From Planctomycetaceae bacterium (lineage in GTDB: Bacteria > Planctomycetota > Planctomycetia > Pirellulales > Pirellulaceae): a stretch of 64,000 bases of DNA. Each line of letters begins with the position of its first letter. Position 1 is the stretch's first letter. The notes beneath the pieces are model-generated. The model searched no databases. It saw only the letters and a list, made by a program, of their open reading frames with translations, and was not told the origin of the DNA. The translations under genes were made by a program, and so were the position numbers. The stretch is from assembly GCA_002724245.1 (NCBI GenBank), contig PBOG01000004.1, positions 35,296 through 99,295 of the forward strand. Reading direction: 5' to 3'. This document shows, in pieces, positions 30,396 to 39,336 of this stretch.

Positions 30396-30713
30396 TCAGC
30401 CGTCCCTTTCAAGATCTGAGATAGAAATGTCGACTTGATCGAAAATTACCGCGTTATAGGCGTCAACTGGTTTGATTTGCGGCCGAAACGGTTGGGCCGC
30501 TTCCGGCCCTTCACTTAAGCCAATTCGATGGCCTAAATGGGCACCCAGTTCATCCCAAGCAACAAGTATTTCGGTTCCCTCTGGTTTCTCATTTACCATT
30601 TGCTGTAGCGTCAGCGGTTGCACTAATTTCAGCCGCGCACCTGAAAATGATGGGTGCCATCGATTCAATGTCACAGTGCCAATCACTTCTGCGATACGCA
30701 TCCTGGAATGCAC
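30396..30713 (-). CDS. BMC pentamer protein (BMC-P, EutN/CcmL family) 1
   Basis: MRIAEVIGTVTLNRWHPSFSGARLKLVQPL...EILVAWDELGAHLGHRIGLSEG...DAYNAVIFDQVDI. Confidence 0.85.
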   Translation of the reverse strand: MHSRMRIAEVIGTVTLNRWHPSFSGARLKLVQPLTLQQMVNEKPEGTEILVAWDELGAHLGHRIGLSEGPEAAQPFRPQIKPVDAYNAVIFDQVDISISDLERDG

Positions 30714-30717
30714 TCCC

Positions 30718-31032
30718 TTAACCCGGCGACCCCACCGTGCCCTGTCTGACTAACTCAACATTGCGATCACGCAGTTCATCCCGAACTGACGGCGTGACAA
30801 CCGCATCCGCCTTTACCACCAGTCTGCAAATGCCCTCAAGCCGACCCGACAACGTCGCCAAGGAAATGACTCGGGTATCGATTTCCAATTCAGATTCTCT
30901 GGCATCTTCCGCCGTCGTGACCCCTATACCCTGAGCTAACAACCGTCGCATGACTTCTGCGACGATCGTTTCGATCCAATCGGCATTACGGGCAGCAGAA
31001 CTCATGCGTCTTGAATTCCCACAATGGTCCAT
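30718..31032 (-). CDS. Small BMC-associated protein with N-terminal amphipathic helix (PduM/EutQ-N-like by gestalt)
   Basis: 104 aa; NADWIETIVAEVMRRLLAQGIG helix then RVISLATLSGRLEGICRLVVKADAVVTPSVRDELRDRNVELVR; embedded in the BMC gene cluster. Confidence 0.65.
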   Translation of the reverse strand: MDHCGNSRRMSSAARNADWIETIVAEVMRRLLAQGIGVTTAEDARESELEIDTRVISLATLSGRLEGICRLVVKADAVVTPSVRDELRDRNVELVRQGTVGSPG

Positions 31033-31259
31033 CGAACTGGCGTTGCAATCTCTCCCAGCAGGGCCCGCGCTCCACGGCCGTCACTGGACAACATTACCGC
31101 TTGCCCACAGCCCGCCCCCACACCATCGATGGCCACCAGCGGCATACCGTCGGGCTGGCCGGCAACTCCCTGCGGTTGAACCACCAGCATTTTTTGACCT
31201 TCCAGTGAGGCGTGCTTGACCGTGCCGTGCGCCAAACCCACCACAGTTCCCAGTTGCAT
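31002..31259 (-). CDS. BMC pentamer protein (BMC-P) 2
   Basis: MQLGTVVGLAHGTVKHASLEGQKMLVVQP...PLVAIDGVGAGCGQAVMLSSDGRGARALLGE. Confidence 0.9.
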   Translation of the reverse strand: MQLGTVVGLAHGTVKHASLEGQKMLVVQPQGVAGQPDGMPLVAIDGVGAGCGQAVMLSSDGRGARALLGEIATPVRWTIVGIQDA

Positions 31260-31324
31260 CCACTCGCTCCTGTACTCGATTTACACTCCGCCTGCTTTGA
31301 ATTCTCCACCGGTCAACCAGAGAA

Positions 31325-31363
31325 ATCCTGTTGCTCAATCCTGTTGCTCAATCCTGTTGCTCA
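31325..31363. repeat. 13-bp perfect tandem repeat atcctgttgctca x3
   Basis: Copies at 31325-31337, 31338-31350 and 31351-31363; the last three bases are the aldehyde dehydrogenase stop codon (TGA on minus). Confidence 0.95.
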
Positions 31364-32800
31364 ATGGTCCGCTTTTCCCAAGATCCACAAATCCTCAATC
31401 ATCGAACAACGGCGTTCACGAGTGAACGTCAGCGGCGTGGTTACTCCTTCTCCTGTCGGACCAGCGATTGAGAAAGACAAGTAGCCCTCCCCCCCCAATC
31501 CGAGGGCAGCCATGCAAGGCCCATTCTTGACGAACAAGGTGGTATCCATGACACGACCCATACGTGTCATATTGCGCACGTCATTGGAGTGAATAATGCT
31601 GGTGTGTCGGAATCCGTGCTCATAGTGTCGTGCCTTTTCAATCGCCTCGTCGACATCGCGGCAACGTACGAAAGGCACAAAAGGCATCATCTGCTCAACG
31701 GGGACGAACGGATTGGATTCGTCCGTCTCGCCAAACACCAGCTCGACATCGGATCCAATCGACCGACCCGCCGCGCGCGCCAGTACCTGAGCATCCTGCC
31801 CCAGAAACTCTCGGCTGGCGGCATCATGTTTGTGGTCACCCTCACCAACACTGACAATCGCCTGATCTGTCAATCGATCGATTTCTCCCGTTGTCAAACG
31901 TGTCGCGCCCGCCTTTTCCATGGCTGCGAGCATGCGATCACACACCGATTCCACTACGAATACTTCCTTTTCTGCAATGCAGAGCAGGTTGTTGTCATAG
32001 GCGGCGCCTTGGATGATACTCCGCGCGGCACGATCGAGGTCCGCTGTTTCATCGACCACGACCGGAGGATTTCCGGGGCCCGCGACGATCGCTCGTTTGC
32101 CACTATTCAATGCAGCGCGGGCAACTCCCGGACCACCCGTTACGCAAATCAAGGCAATTTGGCGGTGCGAAAAGAGCGCTGCTGCCGTATCCAGTGTCGG
32201 TTCGGCAATCACGCAAATCAGATTGTCGATACCCACGTCGCGGGCAATGGCTTGATTGAACCTCTCCACTCCAACAGCCGCTACCTTCTTGCCACTGGGG
32301 TGTGGATTTACAACCAGCGTATTGCCTGCGGCAATCATGCTGACCGCATTGCCCGTAATGGTCGGGAGCGAATGTGTCACCGGTGTGATAGCACCAATCA
32401 CACCAAACGGAGCGTGCTCAATAACCGCCAGACCACGATCACCGCTATAGACCTCACTCCGCATGAACTCCACACCAGGTGTCTGCTCACCCAGGGTTTT
32501 TAGCTTTTCGATCTTGTGTTCAAGTCGCCCAATTTTTGTCTCTTCCATTTCCATCGTGCCCAGTTCTACCGACTGCTCGATGGAAATCCGCCGAATGTGT
32601 TCAATGATCCTCTTGCGGTCCTCCAGACCGCGGTGGGAGAGCTGTTCAAACGCTTCGCTGGCGGCGGCAACCGCTTCATTGACATCCTCGAAGACCCCGT
32701 GGCGACCGGCATAACTGGTCCCCTGAATCGGTGGAATCTGGCCGACTTCGGCCAGGACTTGAGCCACGACATCACGAATCACGGTTTCACTAACTTGCAT
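31361..32800 (-). CDS. CoA-acylating aldehyde dehydrogenase (PduP/EutE-like) with N-terminal encapsulation-like helix
   Basis: MQVSETVIRDVVAQVLAEVG tag; IGAITPVTHSLPTITGNAVSMIAAGNTLVVNPHPSGKKVA; AAYDNNLLCIAEKEVFVVESV. Confidence 0.92.
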   Translation of the reverse strand: MQVSETVIRDVVAQVLAEVGQIPPIQGTSYAGRHGVFEDVNEAVAAASEAFEQLSHRGLEDRKRIIEHIRRISIEQSVELGTMEMEETKIGRLEHKIEKLKTLGEQTPGVEFMRSEVYSGDRGLAVIEHAPFGVIGAITPVTHSLPTITGNAVSMIAAGNTLVVNPHPSGKKVAAVGVERFNQAIARDVGIDNLICVIAEPTLDTAAALFSHRQIALICVTGGPGVARAALNSGKRAIVAGPGNPPVVVDETADLDRAARSIIQGAAYDNNLLCIAEKEVFVVESVCDRMLAAMEKAGATRLTTGEIDRLTDQAIVSVGEGDHKHDAASREFLGQDAQVLARAAGRSIGSDVELVFGETDESNPFVPVEQMMPFVPFVRCRDVDEAIEKARHYEHGFRHTSIIHSNDVRNMTRMGRVMDTTLFVKNGPCMAALGLGGEGYLSFSIAGPTGEGVTTPLTFTRERRCSMIEDLWILGKADH

Positions 32801-32836
32801 GCGATTGGTCTACCTGTATTTTCTGGTCGATTGTCT

Positions 32837-32872
32837 GGTCGTACCTGTAATGTCGGGTCGTACCTGTAATGT
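32837..32872. repeat. 19-bp tandem duplication ggtcgtacctgtaatgtcg x ~1.9
   Basis: Copies at 32837-32855 and 32856-32872 between the ALDH start and the upstream BMC-P gene. Confidence 0.85.
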
Positions 32873-32957
32873 TTAGTGGTAATGGCCTATTCGAGACGGA
32901 CCGAAGAGCCAGGCGGTGGGAAACTTCAGTGGCGATTCGAGAACCACCTGTTCACCT

Positions 32958-33272
32958 CTACTCCTCTTCACGCGAGTAAACACTTTGCTGGTCGATATGC
33001 ACCTGGTCGACGATACCAACGACCACGGTGTCAATGGGCGCCTCCCGGGTCTCGGGCGTTAACCGAGCACTCGACCCTTGAGTCAGCAATACATAGTCTC
33101 CTTCACCGGCACCGAGCCCATCGACAGCCACAAGTGTGCGTCCGGTCGAAACCAGACTCCGGCGCTGGTCTGCTTCGAGCCGATACGGCTCAACGATCAG
33201 CAACTTGTGGCCCACCAAAGAGTCCGCCTTCTGCGTCGATACCAACGAACCAGTGACCTTGGCAACAAACAT
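32958..33272 (-). CDS. BMC pentamer protein (BMC-P) 3
   Basis: MFVAKVTGSLVSTQKADSLVGHKLLIVEPY...TLVAVDGLGAGEGDYVLLTQGSSARLTPETREAPIDTVVVGIVD; start trimmed. Confidence 0.9.
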   Translation of the reverse strand: MFVAKVTGSLVSTQKADSLVGHKLLIVEPYRLEADQRRSLVSTGRTLVAVDGLGAGEGDYVLLTQGSSARLTPETREAPIDTVVVGIVDQVHIDQQSVYSREEE

Positions 33273-33372
33273 GTCCGCTCCTTGGGCATTCAATACTAGC
33301 TCAGCCTTAGAGCCCACAACCTCTGTGTTTCGATAACTCCATATTCTTCCAGATCCCACTCGTGCGGAATCT

Positions 33373-34560
33373 CTAACCCTCGTTCAACAGCGCTTGCGCC
33401 TGGCGGGCAACAATCAGCTCTTCATTGGTTGGCACAACCCAAACTTGTGTCCTGCTGGAATCCGTGCTGATGCAACTTTCTGACTGCACAGCTGCGTTTG
33501 CGTCGACGTCCAGATCAATCCCCAATTCACCCAGATCGGCACAAACTGCCGCTCGGACGTGCGCGCTGTTTTCCCCGATACCACCGGTAAACGCGATCAG
33601 ATCCGCACCACCCAATTCAACAAGCAAACCACCCAAATAACGACGCACCTCACTGACAAACACGTCCAGCGCCAGCCGGGCATCAGCGTGCCCCTGGCCG
33701 GCCGCCTCTTCCAGATCTCGGACGTCTCCGCTGAGCCCGCTGAGACCCAACAGTCCCGAGCGACTTGCCAAATCGGCCAGTACATCTTCCAGGGACTTTC
33801 CCGTTGCCCGCATCATCAGTGGCAACACAAACGGATCAAAATCCCCTACACGGTTGTTGTGGGGAATTCCCGTTTGCGGACTCATACCCATCGTGGTGGC
33901 CACACTACGACCGCCGCGCATGGCACACAGGCTACTAGACCCACCCAGGTGACATGAAATCACGCGCGCTGTCTGGTCGTCCAACAGCTGACCACAGCGA
34001 AAACCGATGAACCGATGGCTGGCTCCGTGAAAGCCCCAGCGCTTAATGTGCCATCGATCTCCCCACTCTCGAGCGACCGCATAATACTTCAACCGATCAG
34101 GAATCGTCTGGTGGAAACCCGTCTCGAACGCCGCCACCAAGGGAATGCTCGGAAAACGCTCCGCGAGCCTTCTCATCGCATCGATGTAGGGTGGGTTATG
34201 TGCCGGAGCGACAGGACTCATTTCCTGCATCGCTTCCAAAACCGAATCCGTCACACGTTGCACACCACTCACGCCGCCACCATGAACCGCTTTGAATCCA
34301 ATCGCAGCAACTTCCGCGGCATCTGCCAGGCAACCTCGCTGGGGATCAGTTAACTGCTCCAGACATATCTGCACGGCGTCGGCATGATCGCGAACCTGGC
34401 CAGTTGTCTCGGTTCGCTGGTCACCGATTTCGACAAAACAGTCGCTTTGCGCAGAACCAATACGCTCGATTCCACCGCGCGCAAGCTGCTCCTCACTGGC
34501 CATATCCAGCAGTCGATACTTGAAACTGGTCGATCCCAGATTGGCCACTAAGATTTTCAC
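33373..34560 (-). CDS. ackA: Acetate/propionate kinase family protein
   Basis: [19 protein letters not shown] (GTG start), [69 protein letters not shown]. Confidence 0.9.
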   Translation of the reverse strand: MKILVANLGSTSFKYRLLDMASEEQLARGGIERIGSAQSDCFVEIGDQRTETTGQVRDHADAVQICLEQLTDPQRGCLADAAEVAAIGFKAVHGGGVSGVQRVTDSVLEAMQEMSPVAPAHNPPYIDAMRRLAERFPSIPLVAAFETGFHQTIPDRLKYYAVAREWGDRWHIKRWGFHGASHRFIGFRCGQLLDDQTARVISCHLGGSSSLCAMRGGRSVATTMGMSPQTGIPHNNRVGDFDPFVLPLMMRATGKSLEDVLADLASRSGLLGLSGLSGDVRDLEEAAGQGHADARLALDVFVSEVRRYLGGLLVELGGADLIAFTGGIGENSAHVRAAVCADLGELGIDLDVDANAAVQSESCISTDSSRTQVWVVPTNEELIVARQAQALLNEG

Positions 34561-34623
34561 ACCCGACTCCTTCCCTTGACCCATTTCAACCCCGCGCGAC
34601 CCCACGCGCAGTGCATCCATTCC

Positions 34624-34893
34624 TCAACGCAGGTAATGGTCCATGAGGCCTTCTGCAGGGCGGGCAATGACATGACTGCTGACCAGTTCACCCACTTGAT
34701 TGGCCGCATTGGCACCTGCCTCGACAGCTGCCCGAACGCTACCCACATCACCTTGTACGACTGAGGTAACCAGGCCACCGCCAATATCGACGCGCTTGAC
34801 AATGTCCACATTCGCCGCCTTGGCCATTGCGTCGGACGCTTCAACCAAACTAATCAAGCCACGTGTCTCCACGAGTCCAATTGCATTCTGCAT
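34624..34893 (-). CDS. BMC hexamer shell protein (BMC-H) 1
   Basis: AIGLVETRGLISLVEASDAMAKAANVDIVKRVDIGGGLVTSVVQGDVGSVRAAVEAGANAA. Confidence 0.95.
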   Translation of the reverse strand: MQNAIGLVETRGLISLVEASDAMAKAANVDIVKRVDIGGGLVTSVVQGDVGSVRAAVEAGANAANQVGELVSSHVIARPAEGLMDHYLR

Positions 34894-35054
34894 AACGTGG
34901 TTCTCTTTCTATCTAGTGTGTTTTCAAAAATTGTTACTGCTGGTTCTCGACCATTCACTCTGAATCAGCCGCCAGGACATTTATCTCAGGGATGCCTGTG
35001 GTAGCGTGGGTAACCGTCCCTCGATCCCCATGGGAAATCGGGGCACTACCACCG

Positions 35055-35360
35055 CTAACCGGACGCCTTCCCTCTGCCACGTGGTGCCGGCAAGACCGAA
35101 CCCAGGTCTTCGTGAGGTCGCGGGATGACCTGGACACTGACCACGTCACCAATACGTCCGGCCGCGTTCGCACCGGCATCTGTGGCTGCTTTTACCGCCG
35201 CCACATCACCCGTCACAAATGCCGTTACCAATCCACTGCCAACCTTGTCCCAACCCATAAATTGGACATTGGCGGCTTTCATCATGGCATCCGTTGCCTC
35301 CAGCAGGGCTACAAACCCCTTGGTTTCAATCATCCCTAGCGCTTCAAGTGCCTTCGCCAT
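35055..35360 (-). CDS. BMC hexamer shell protein (BMC-H) 2
   Basis: [67 protein letters not shown]; start trimmed. Confidence 0.95.
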   Translation of the reverse strand: MAKALEALGMIETKGFVALLEATDAMMKAANVQFMGWDKVGSGLVTAFVTGDVAAVKAATDAGANAAGRIGDVVSVQVIPRPHEDLGSVLPAPRGRGKASG

Positions 35361-35453
35361 TAAACAGATCTCCCCAATAGAGTTGTCCTGCAAACATCAA
35401 TTAAATCGTCATTTCCAAGTTCCAACCGCGCAGGGCTCGGCTGACTTGTCGTC

Positions 35454-36230
35454 TCACTTCCCATGCCCTGTACAGCTACATGGCTTCTTCTGTTTTTCCT
35501 GGTGTACGAGTTCAACCTTGGTGGCGCCGTCCAGATAGACCGCATTTCCCTCATCTGTATCGATGTGGACTTCCAACTTGCTGGTCGCATCTGCGCGCAC
35601 CAGCAGGTCTTCCAGCAGCGTGGTGCAAAAAGGTGATTCGATACGTAGATTGATCAGATCACCGTTCTGAACACCCAAACGCTCGGCTTCCGCAAAACAC
35701 ATGTGCACGTGCCGCGCTGCGCGAATAACGCCCCGTTCAAGTTCCACCACTCCCGCTGGGCCCACCAGCACACAACCGGGGGTCTCTGCGAGGTCGCCGC
35801 TATGCCGCACTGGTACCTGCAATCCCAACGAGATGGCATCGGTAAATGCCAATTCCACCTGGCTTTCAGGTCGGGTGGGCCCCAAGACACGCACCTTCTC
35901 GATCATGCGCCGCCGTGGCCCCACGACCATTACGGTCTCTTCAGCCGCATAGAAACCGTCCTGATACAGTTCCCGCATCGGCGTCAACCGGTGGCCCGCA
36001 CCAAACAGCGTTTCGACATGTTCGTCACTCAAATGGCAGTGCCGCGCTGAAATGCTGACTACCAACTCACCTGGACTGGCTGGATCGGCGGCTGATTCTG
36101 TCTGACCTGTGACAACCTGGCGAACGATTTGTTCAACAAGGGTCCGATCGATGGTGGTTAACTGTGTCATAGATGGATGTTCTGTAGTAAATGGATCTAT
36201 GTCGCGCCCACAGGAGTCTGGACTGCGCAC
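35454..36230 (-). CDS. pduL: PduL-type phosphotransacylase with N-terminal encapsulation-like helix
   Basis: [68 protein letters not shown]-terminal [16 protein letters not shown] helix. Confidence 0.9.
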   Translation of the reverse strand: MRSPDSCGRDIDPFTTEHPSMTQLTTIDRTLVEQIVRQVVTGQTESAADPASPGELVVSISARHCHLSDEHVETLFGAGHRLTPMRELYQDGFYAAEETVMVVGPRRRMIEKVRVLGPTRPESQVELAFTDAISLGLQVPVRHSGDLAETPGCVLVGPAGVVELERGVIRAARHVHMCFAEAERLGVQNGDLINLRIESPFCTTLLEDLLVRADATSKLEVHIDTDEGNAVYLDGATKVELVHQEKQKKPCSCTGHGK

Positions 36231-36233
36231 TGG

Positions 36234-37028
36234 TTACTCGATCTTCTCCGTACCGCTGGCCTTCCCGAGCACCAGCTCAACACCCGCGTCGAGCAGTCGG
36301 TTGCACCAGGTTTTCTCCACCGCATCGTCAACCACCAGGCAGTCGACATCCCCCAAATCGCACAGATGCGCCAGGCTCGATTGGCCGAACTTGGCACTGT
36401 CTGCCAGGACAAACACTTCATCTGCTGAAGCCATCATGACGCGTTCTGATTCGACTAATAACAGGTTGCTGTTGTAGTATCCGCGCTGATTAATTCCGGC
36501 GACGCTCAAAAACGCGCGGCGCACGTTCAGGTCGGCCAACATTTGATTGGCATAAGGACCCAGCGAAACGCCAGTTCGGCTGTGCACGTAACCACCAACC
36601 AGCACTAAATCAACGCTGTCGCTGGACATGAAAAGTGTTGCCACGGGAAGCGAATTGGTGACGATCTGGAGCGGTCTATCGATTAATTGCTGTGCCAGTT
36701 CATAGGTCGTACTTCCACCATCCAACAAAACGGTATCCCCGTCCTCGATCAACTTCGCCGCCGCCACGGCGATCGCCCGCTTCTTGTCCCAATGGGTTGA
36801 TTGGCGGTGATCAAAATGAGGCAGTTTCGGAGTAGGTCCCACATAGAACACACCACCGTGCGTCCGGCGTGCCGAACCCGATTCCTCTAATGAATCGAGG
36901 TCTCGACGGACGGTAGACTCCGATACCTCCAGCTCGCACACCAGGTCGGGAAGCGAAGCAAACCCCGTCCTGCGGATCATTTCGAGCATGCGGTTTCGGC
37001 GGTCTTCGGCCGTCAACTGCATCGACAT
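36234..37028 (-). CDS. DeoR-family transcriptional regulator of the BMC locus
   Basis: RRNRMLEMIRRTGFASLPDLVCELEVSESTVRRDLDSLEESGSARRTHGGVFY helix-turn-helix and sugar-phosphate sensing domain. Confidence 0.92.
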   Translation of the reverse strand: MSMQLTAEDRRNRMLEMIRRTGFASLPDLVCELEVSESTVRRDLDSLEESGSARRTHGGVFYVGPTPKLPHFDHRQSTHWDKKRAIAVAAAKLIEDGDTVLLDGGSTTYELAQQLIDRPLQIVTNSLPVATLFMSSDSVDLVLVGGYVHSRTGVSLGPYANQMLADLNVRRAFLSVAGINQRGYYNSNLLLVESERVMMASADEVFVLADSAKFGQSSLAHLCDLGDVDCLVVDDAVEKTWCNRLLDAGVELVLGKASGTEKIE

Positions 37029-37044
37029 CAGATCGATAACCCCC

Positions 37045-37175
37045 GTTTGCGTGAGTGAATATCTTCAATTATGCGATATAAAAAACGCGCTTTCAATCAT
37101 GTTTATGAGAGATTTATCGTTTATTATTGATTGTTTTATGTCAGTTCCGTCACGATAAGTGAACGATTTCTGTCA
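37045..37175. promoter_or_regulatory. AT-rich region upstream of the deoR-like gene; candidate BMC operon promoter/operator
   Basis: Conspicuously AT-rich (atgcgatataaaaaacgcg...tttatgagagatttatcgtttattattgattgttttatg) next to GC-richer coding DNA. Confidence 0.45.
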
Positions 37176-37246
37176 TTCCAGCGCAAACCCTTTAACAGAA
37201 TAGATTTACGCAAGGGGAGTGGATCCGCTTCAAACCGGACAGGCCG

Positions 37247-38101
37247 TCAGGCAATCCGTACCCGGCGACCCTCAAGTGTCACACGACCAGCGGCACACAG
37301 GTTGATCGCCGCGGGATACAGCTCACATTCCTGCTCAAAGATACGTTGTGCTAACGCAGTTGGTGTGTCATTTTCCAAAACGTTGACAGAACGTTGCAGC
37401 AGAATCGGACCGTGATCGTACTCGTTGTCAACAAAATGGACCGTACAGCCACTCACTTTAGCGCCATACTCCAGAACGGCGCTATGGACACGCAATCCAT
37501 AAAACCCGGCACCACAAAAAGCCGGAATCAGGCTCGGGTGAATATTCAGAACCCGGTTCTGGAAATCATCCGGAATCAGTACGTGCTTCAGGAATCCTGC
37601 CATCACCACCAGTTTGACGTGCGCCTGACGGCAAGCCCCAAAAATCGCCGCGCTGAACGCTTCCGGGGAGCCTGCTGCGCGATGAGATATCGTGGTGGAT
37701 TGAATTCCCGCCTGGGCAGCATATTCAAGACCGCCCGCCGACTCGTTGCTGGAAATCACCAGTCGAATCTCGGCATTCAAAGCACCGGCAGCGATCTGTT
37801 CCAGCAAGTTCTTGAGGGTCGTTCCACCCCCGGAAATCAACACCGCCAAAGCAATCGGTTCTCGCTGCACGTGTGCCTCGCTCACAACGCTGAGTAACAA
37901 AGGATGACACAGGGACAACCGACGACGAAACAACGGTGAATTCAACGTCGGCTCTACCTTGCAGAGTACAGGGTAACCGAAAACAACCGCGGGAAAACAG
38001 TCGCCAACACCTGAAGATGACCTTTCTATAGCCCCAACTGGAATGGGGCACCCTGGAGGTGACCCGACCTGTTCCGAGGCGGTTGACGCGGCGCACCTCA
38101 C
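37247..38101 (-). CDS. purN: Phosphoribosylglycinamide formyltransferase (ORF bounds; true start probably ~37.89 kb)
   Basis: IALAVLISGGGTTLKNLLEQI, VVMAGFLKHVL, LNIHPSLIPAFCGAGFYG, GCTVHFVDNEYDHGPILLQ. Confidence 0.9.
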   Translation of the reverse strand: MRCAASTASEQVGSPPGCPIPVGAIERSSSGVGDCFPAVVFGYPVLCKVEPTLNSPLFRRRLSLCHPLLLSVVSEAHVQREPIALAVLISGGGTTLKNLLEQIAAGALNAEIRLVISSNESAGGLEYAAQAGIQSTTISHRAAGSPEAFSAAIFGACRQAHVKLVVMAGFLKHVLIPDDFQNRVLNIHPSLIPAFCGAGFYGLRVHSAVLEYGAKVSGCTVHFVDNEYDHGPILLQRSVNVLENDTPTALAQRIFEQECELYPAAINLCAAGRVTLEGRRVRIA

Positions 38102-38122
38102 TGTCTCATGCTGTTAAGTGTC

Positions 38123-39244
38123 ATGCGCATATTGATCTTCTGTGAATTCGCCCGATTGCACGGCGCTGAACAGTCCCTGTTGTCTGTACTCGGGTCGGTG
38201 TCCGCTGCTGGGTTTGAACTCCAAATTGCGGCGCCCCCGGCGGGAGCACTGGCGGCTGAAATCCGGCGGCGCGACATGGTTCTGTTACCGCTGGATTTTC
38301 CGAACGGAGCAGCACACCGGCAACAAACCGACCGGCGCGCGGTGATCCGATCTGTGTTACGCCAATCGCGACCAGACCTGGTGCACACCAATAGTCTGTC
38401 CATGAGTCGCCTGACGGGACCTCTGGTCGCAGAAATGGATGTACCCAGCCTAGGCCATCTGCGCGACATCCTGCGGCTCAGCCGACAAGCCATCGCAGAC
38501 CTTAACTGCCACACACGGTTGCTGGCAGTTTCAACAGCCACCCGTAACTGGCACGTCGACCAGGGTCTCGATGCACACCGCACATTCGTTCTTCACAATG
38601 GGGTTGATCTCGAGGAGTTTGCACCACGACCACCAGCCGGCCGACTGCACGACGAACTGCAGCTTGCCCCCCATGTGCCGCTGGTTGGCACGATCGGTCA
38701 AATCGGAATGCGGAAAGGAACCGATTTGTTTCTCCAGGCTGCCTGTCAAATTGCCGGCAGCATCCCCTCTGTCCAATTCGTCGTCTTTGGTGAACGCTCG
38801 TCCGAAAAAAAAGAAGCACGCCAGCTGGAACATCAACTGCAAGTGCAGGCCCACCAGCCACCACTGGCGGGCCGCTGCCACTTTCTGGGTTACCGTTCGT
38901 GCATGTCCCAATGGCTGAACGAGCTCACCGTCCTGGTACATCCCGCGCGGCAAGAACCACTCGGCCGCGTATTACTCGAAGCCGCCGCCTCCGGATTGTC
39001 GATTGTGGCAACTGCTGTCGGTGGCACCAATGAAATTTTTCCCCCGGCAACACGATCCGCAATGGTGATTCCGCCGGACAACGTAGAACAAATCGAATCG
39101 GCCGTCACGCTGCTACTGAATGACAAAGATCGGCGACTTGCTCTGGGGTGCGCAACCCGCCTCCGCGCGGAAGCGGCGTTCGATCGACGGCAATCTGCAG
39201 CAGGTTTGATCCGTCATTACCATCAACTGCTGGATGCTCGCTAG
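38123..39244 (+). CDS. Glycosyltransferase family 4-like
   Basis: MRILIFCEFARLHGAEQSLL; PLVGTIGQIGMRKGTDLFLQAACQI; VLVHPARQEPLGRVLLEAAASGLSIVATAVGGTNEIF. Confidence 0.88.
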   Translation: MRILIFCEFARLHGAEQSLLSVLGSVSAAGFELQIAAPPAGALAAEIRRRDMVLLPLDFPNGAAHRQQTDRRAVIRSVLRQSRPDLVHTNSLSMSRLTGPLVAEMDVPSLGHLRDILRLSRQAIADLNCHTRLLAVSTATRNWHVDQGLDAHRTFVLHNGVDLEEFAPRPPAGRLHDELQLAPHVPLVGTIGQIGMRKGTDLFLQAACQIAGSIPSVQFVVFGERSSEKKEARQLEHQLQVQAHQPPLAGRCHFLGYRSCMSQWLNELTVLVHPARQEPLGRVLLEAAASGLSIVATAVGGTNEIFPPATRSAMVIPPDNVEQIESAVTLLLNDKDRRLALGCATRLRAEAAFDRRQSAAGLIRHYHQLLDAR

Positions 39245-39336
39245 AACTAATGTCCAGAGGCTGCAGTTCTCGGGGCCTCTGTGAACAAACAACCACTACC
39301 GAATGGCAGAAGGGCAGGCAGACGATCCCGTCGGGG

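Noticed and set aside
31589-32503. 304-aa plus-strand ORF opposite the BMC aldehyde dehydrogenase
   Set aside because: Antisense to a well-supported PduP-like gene; no recognisable domain.
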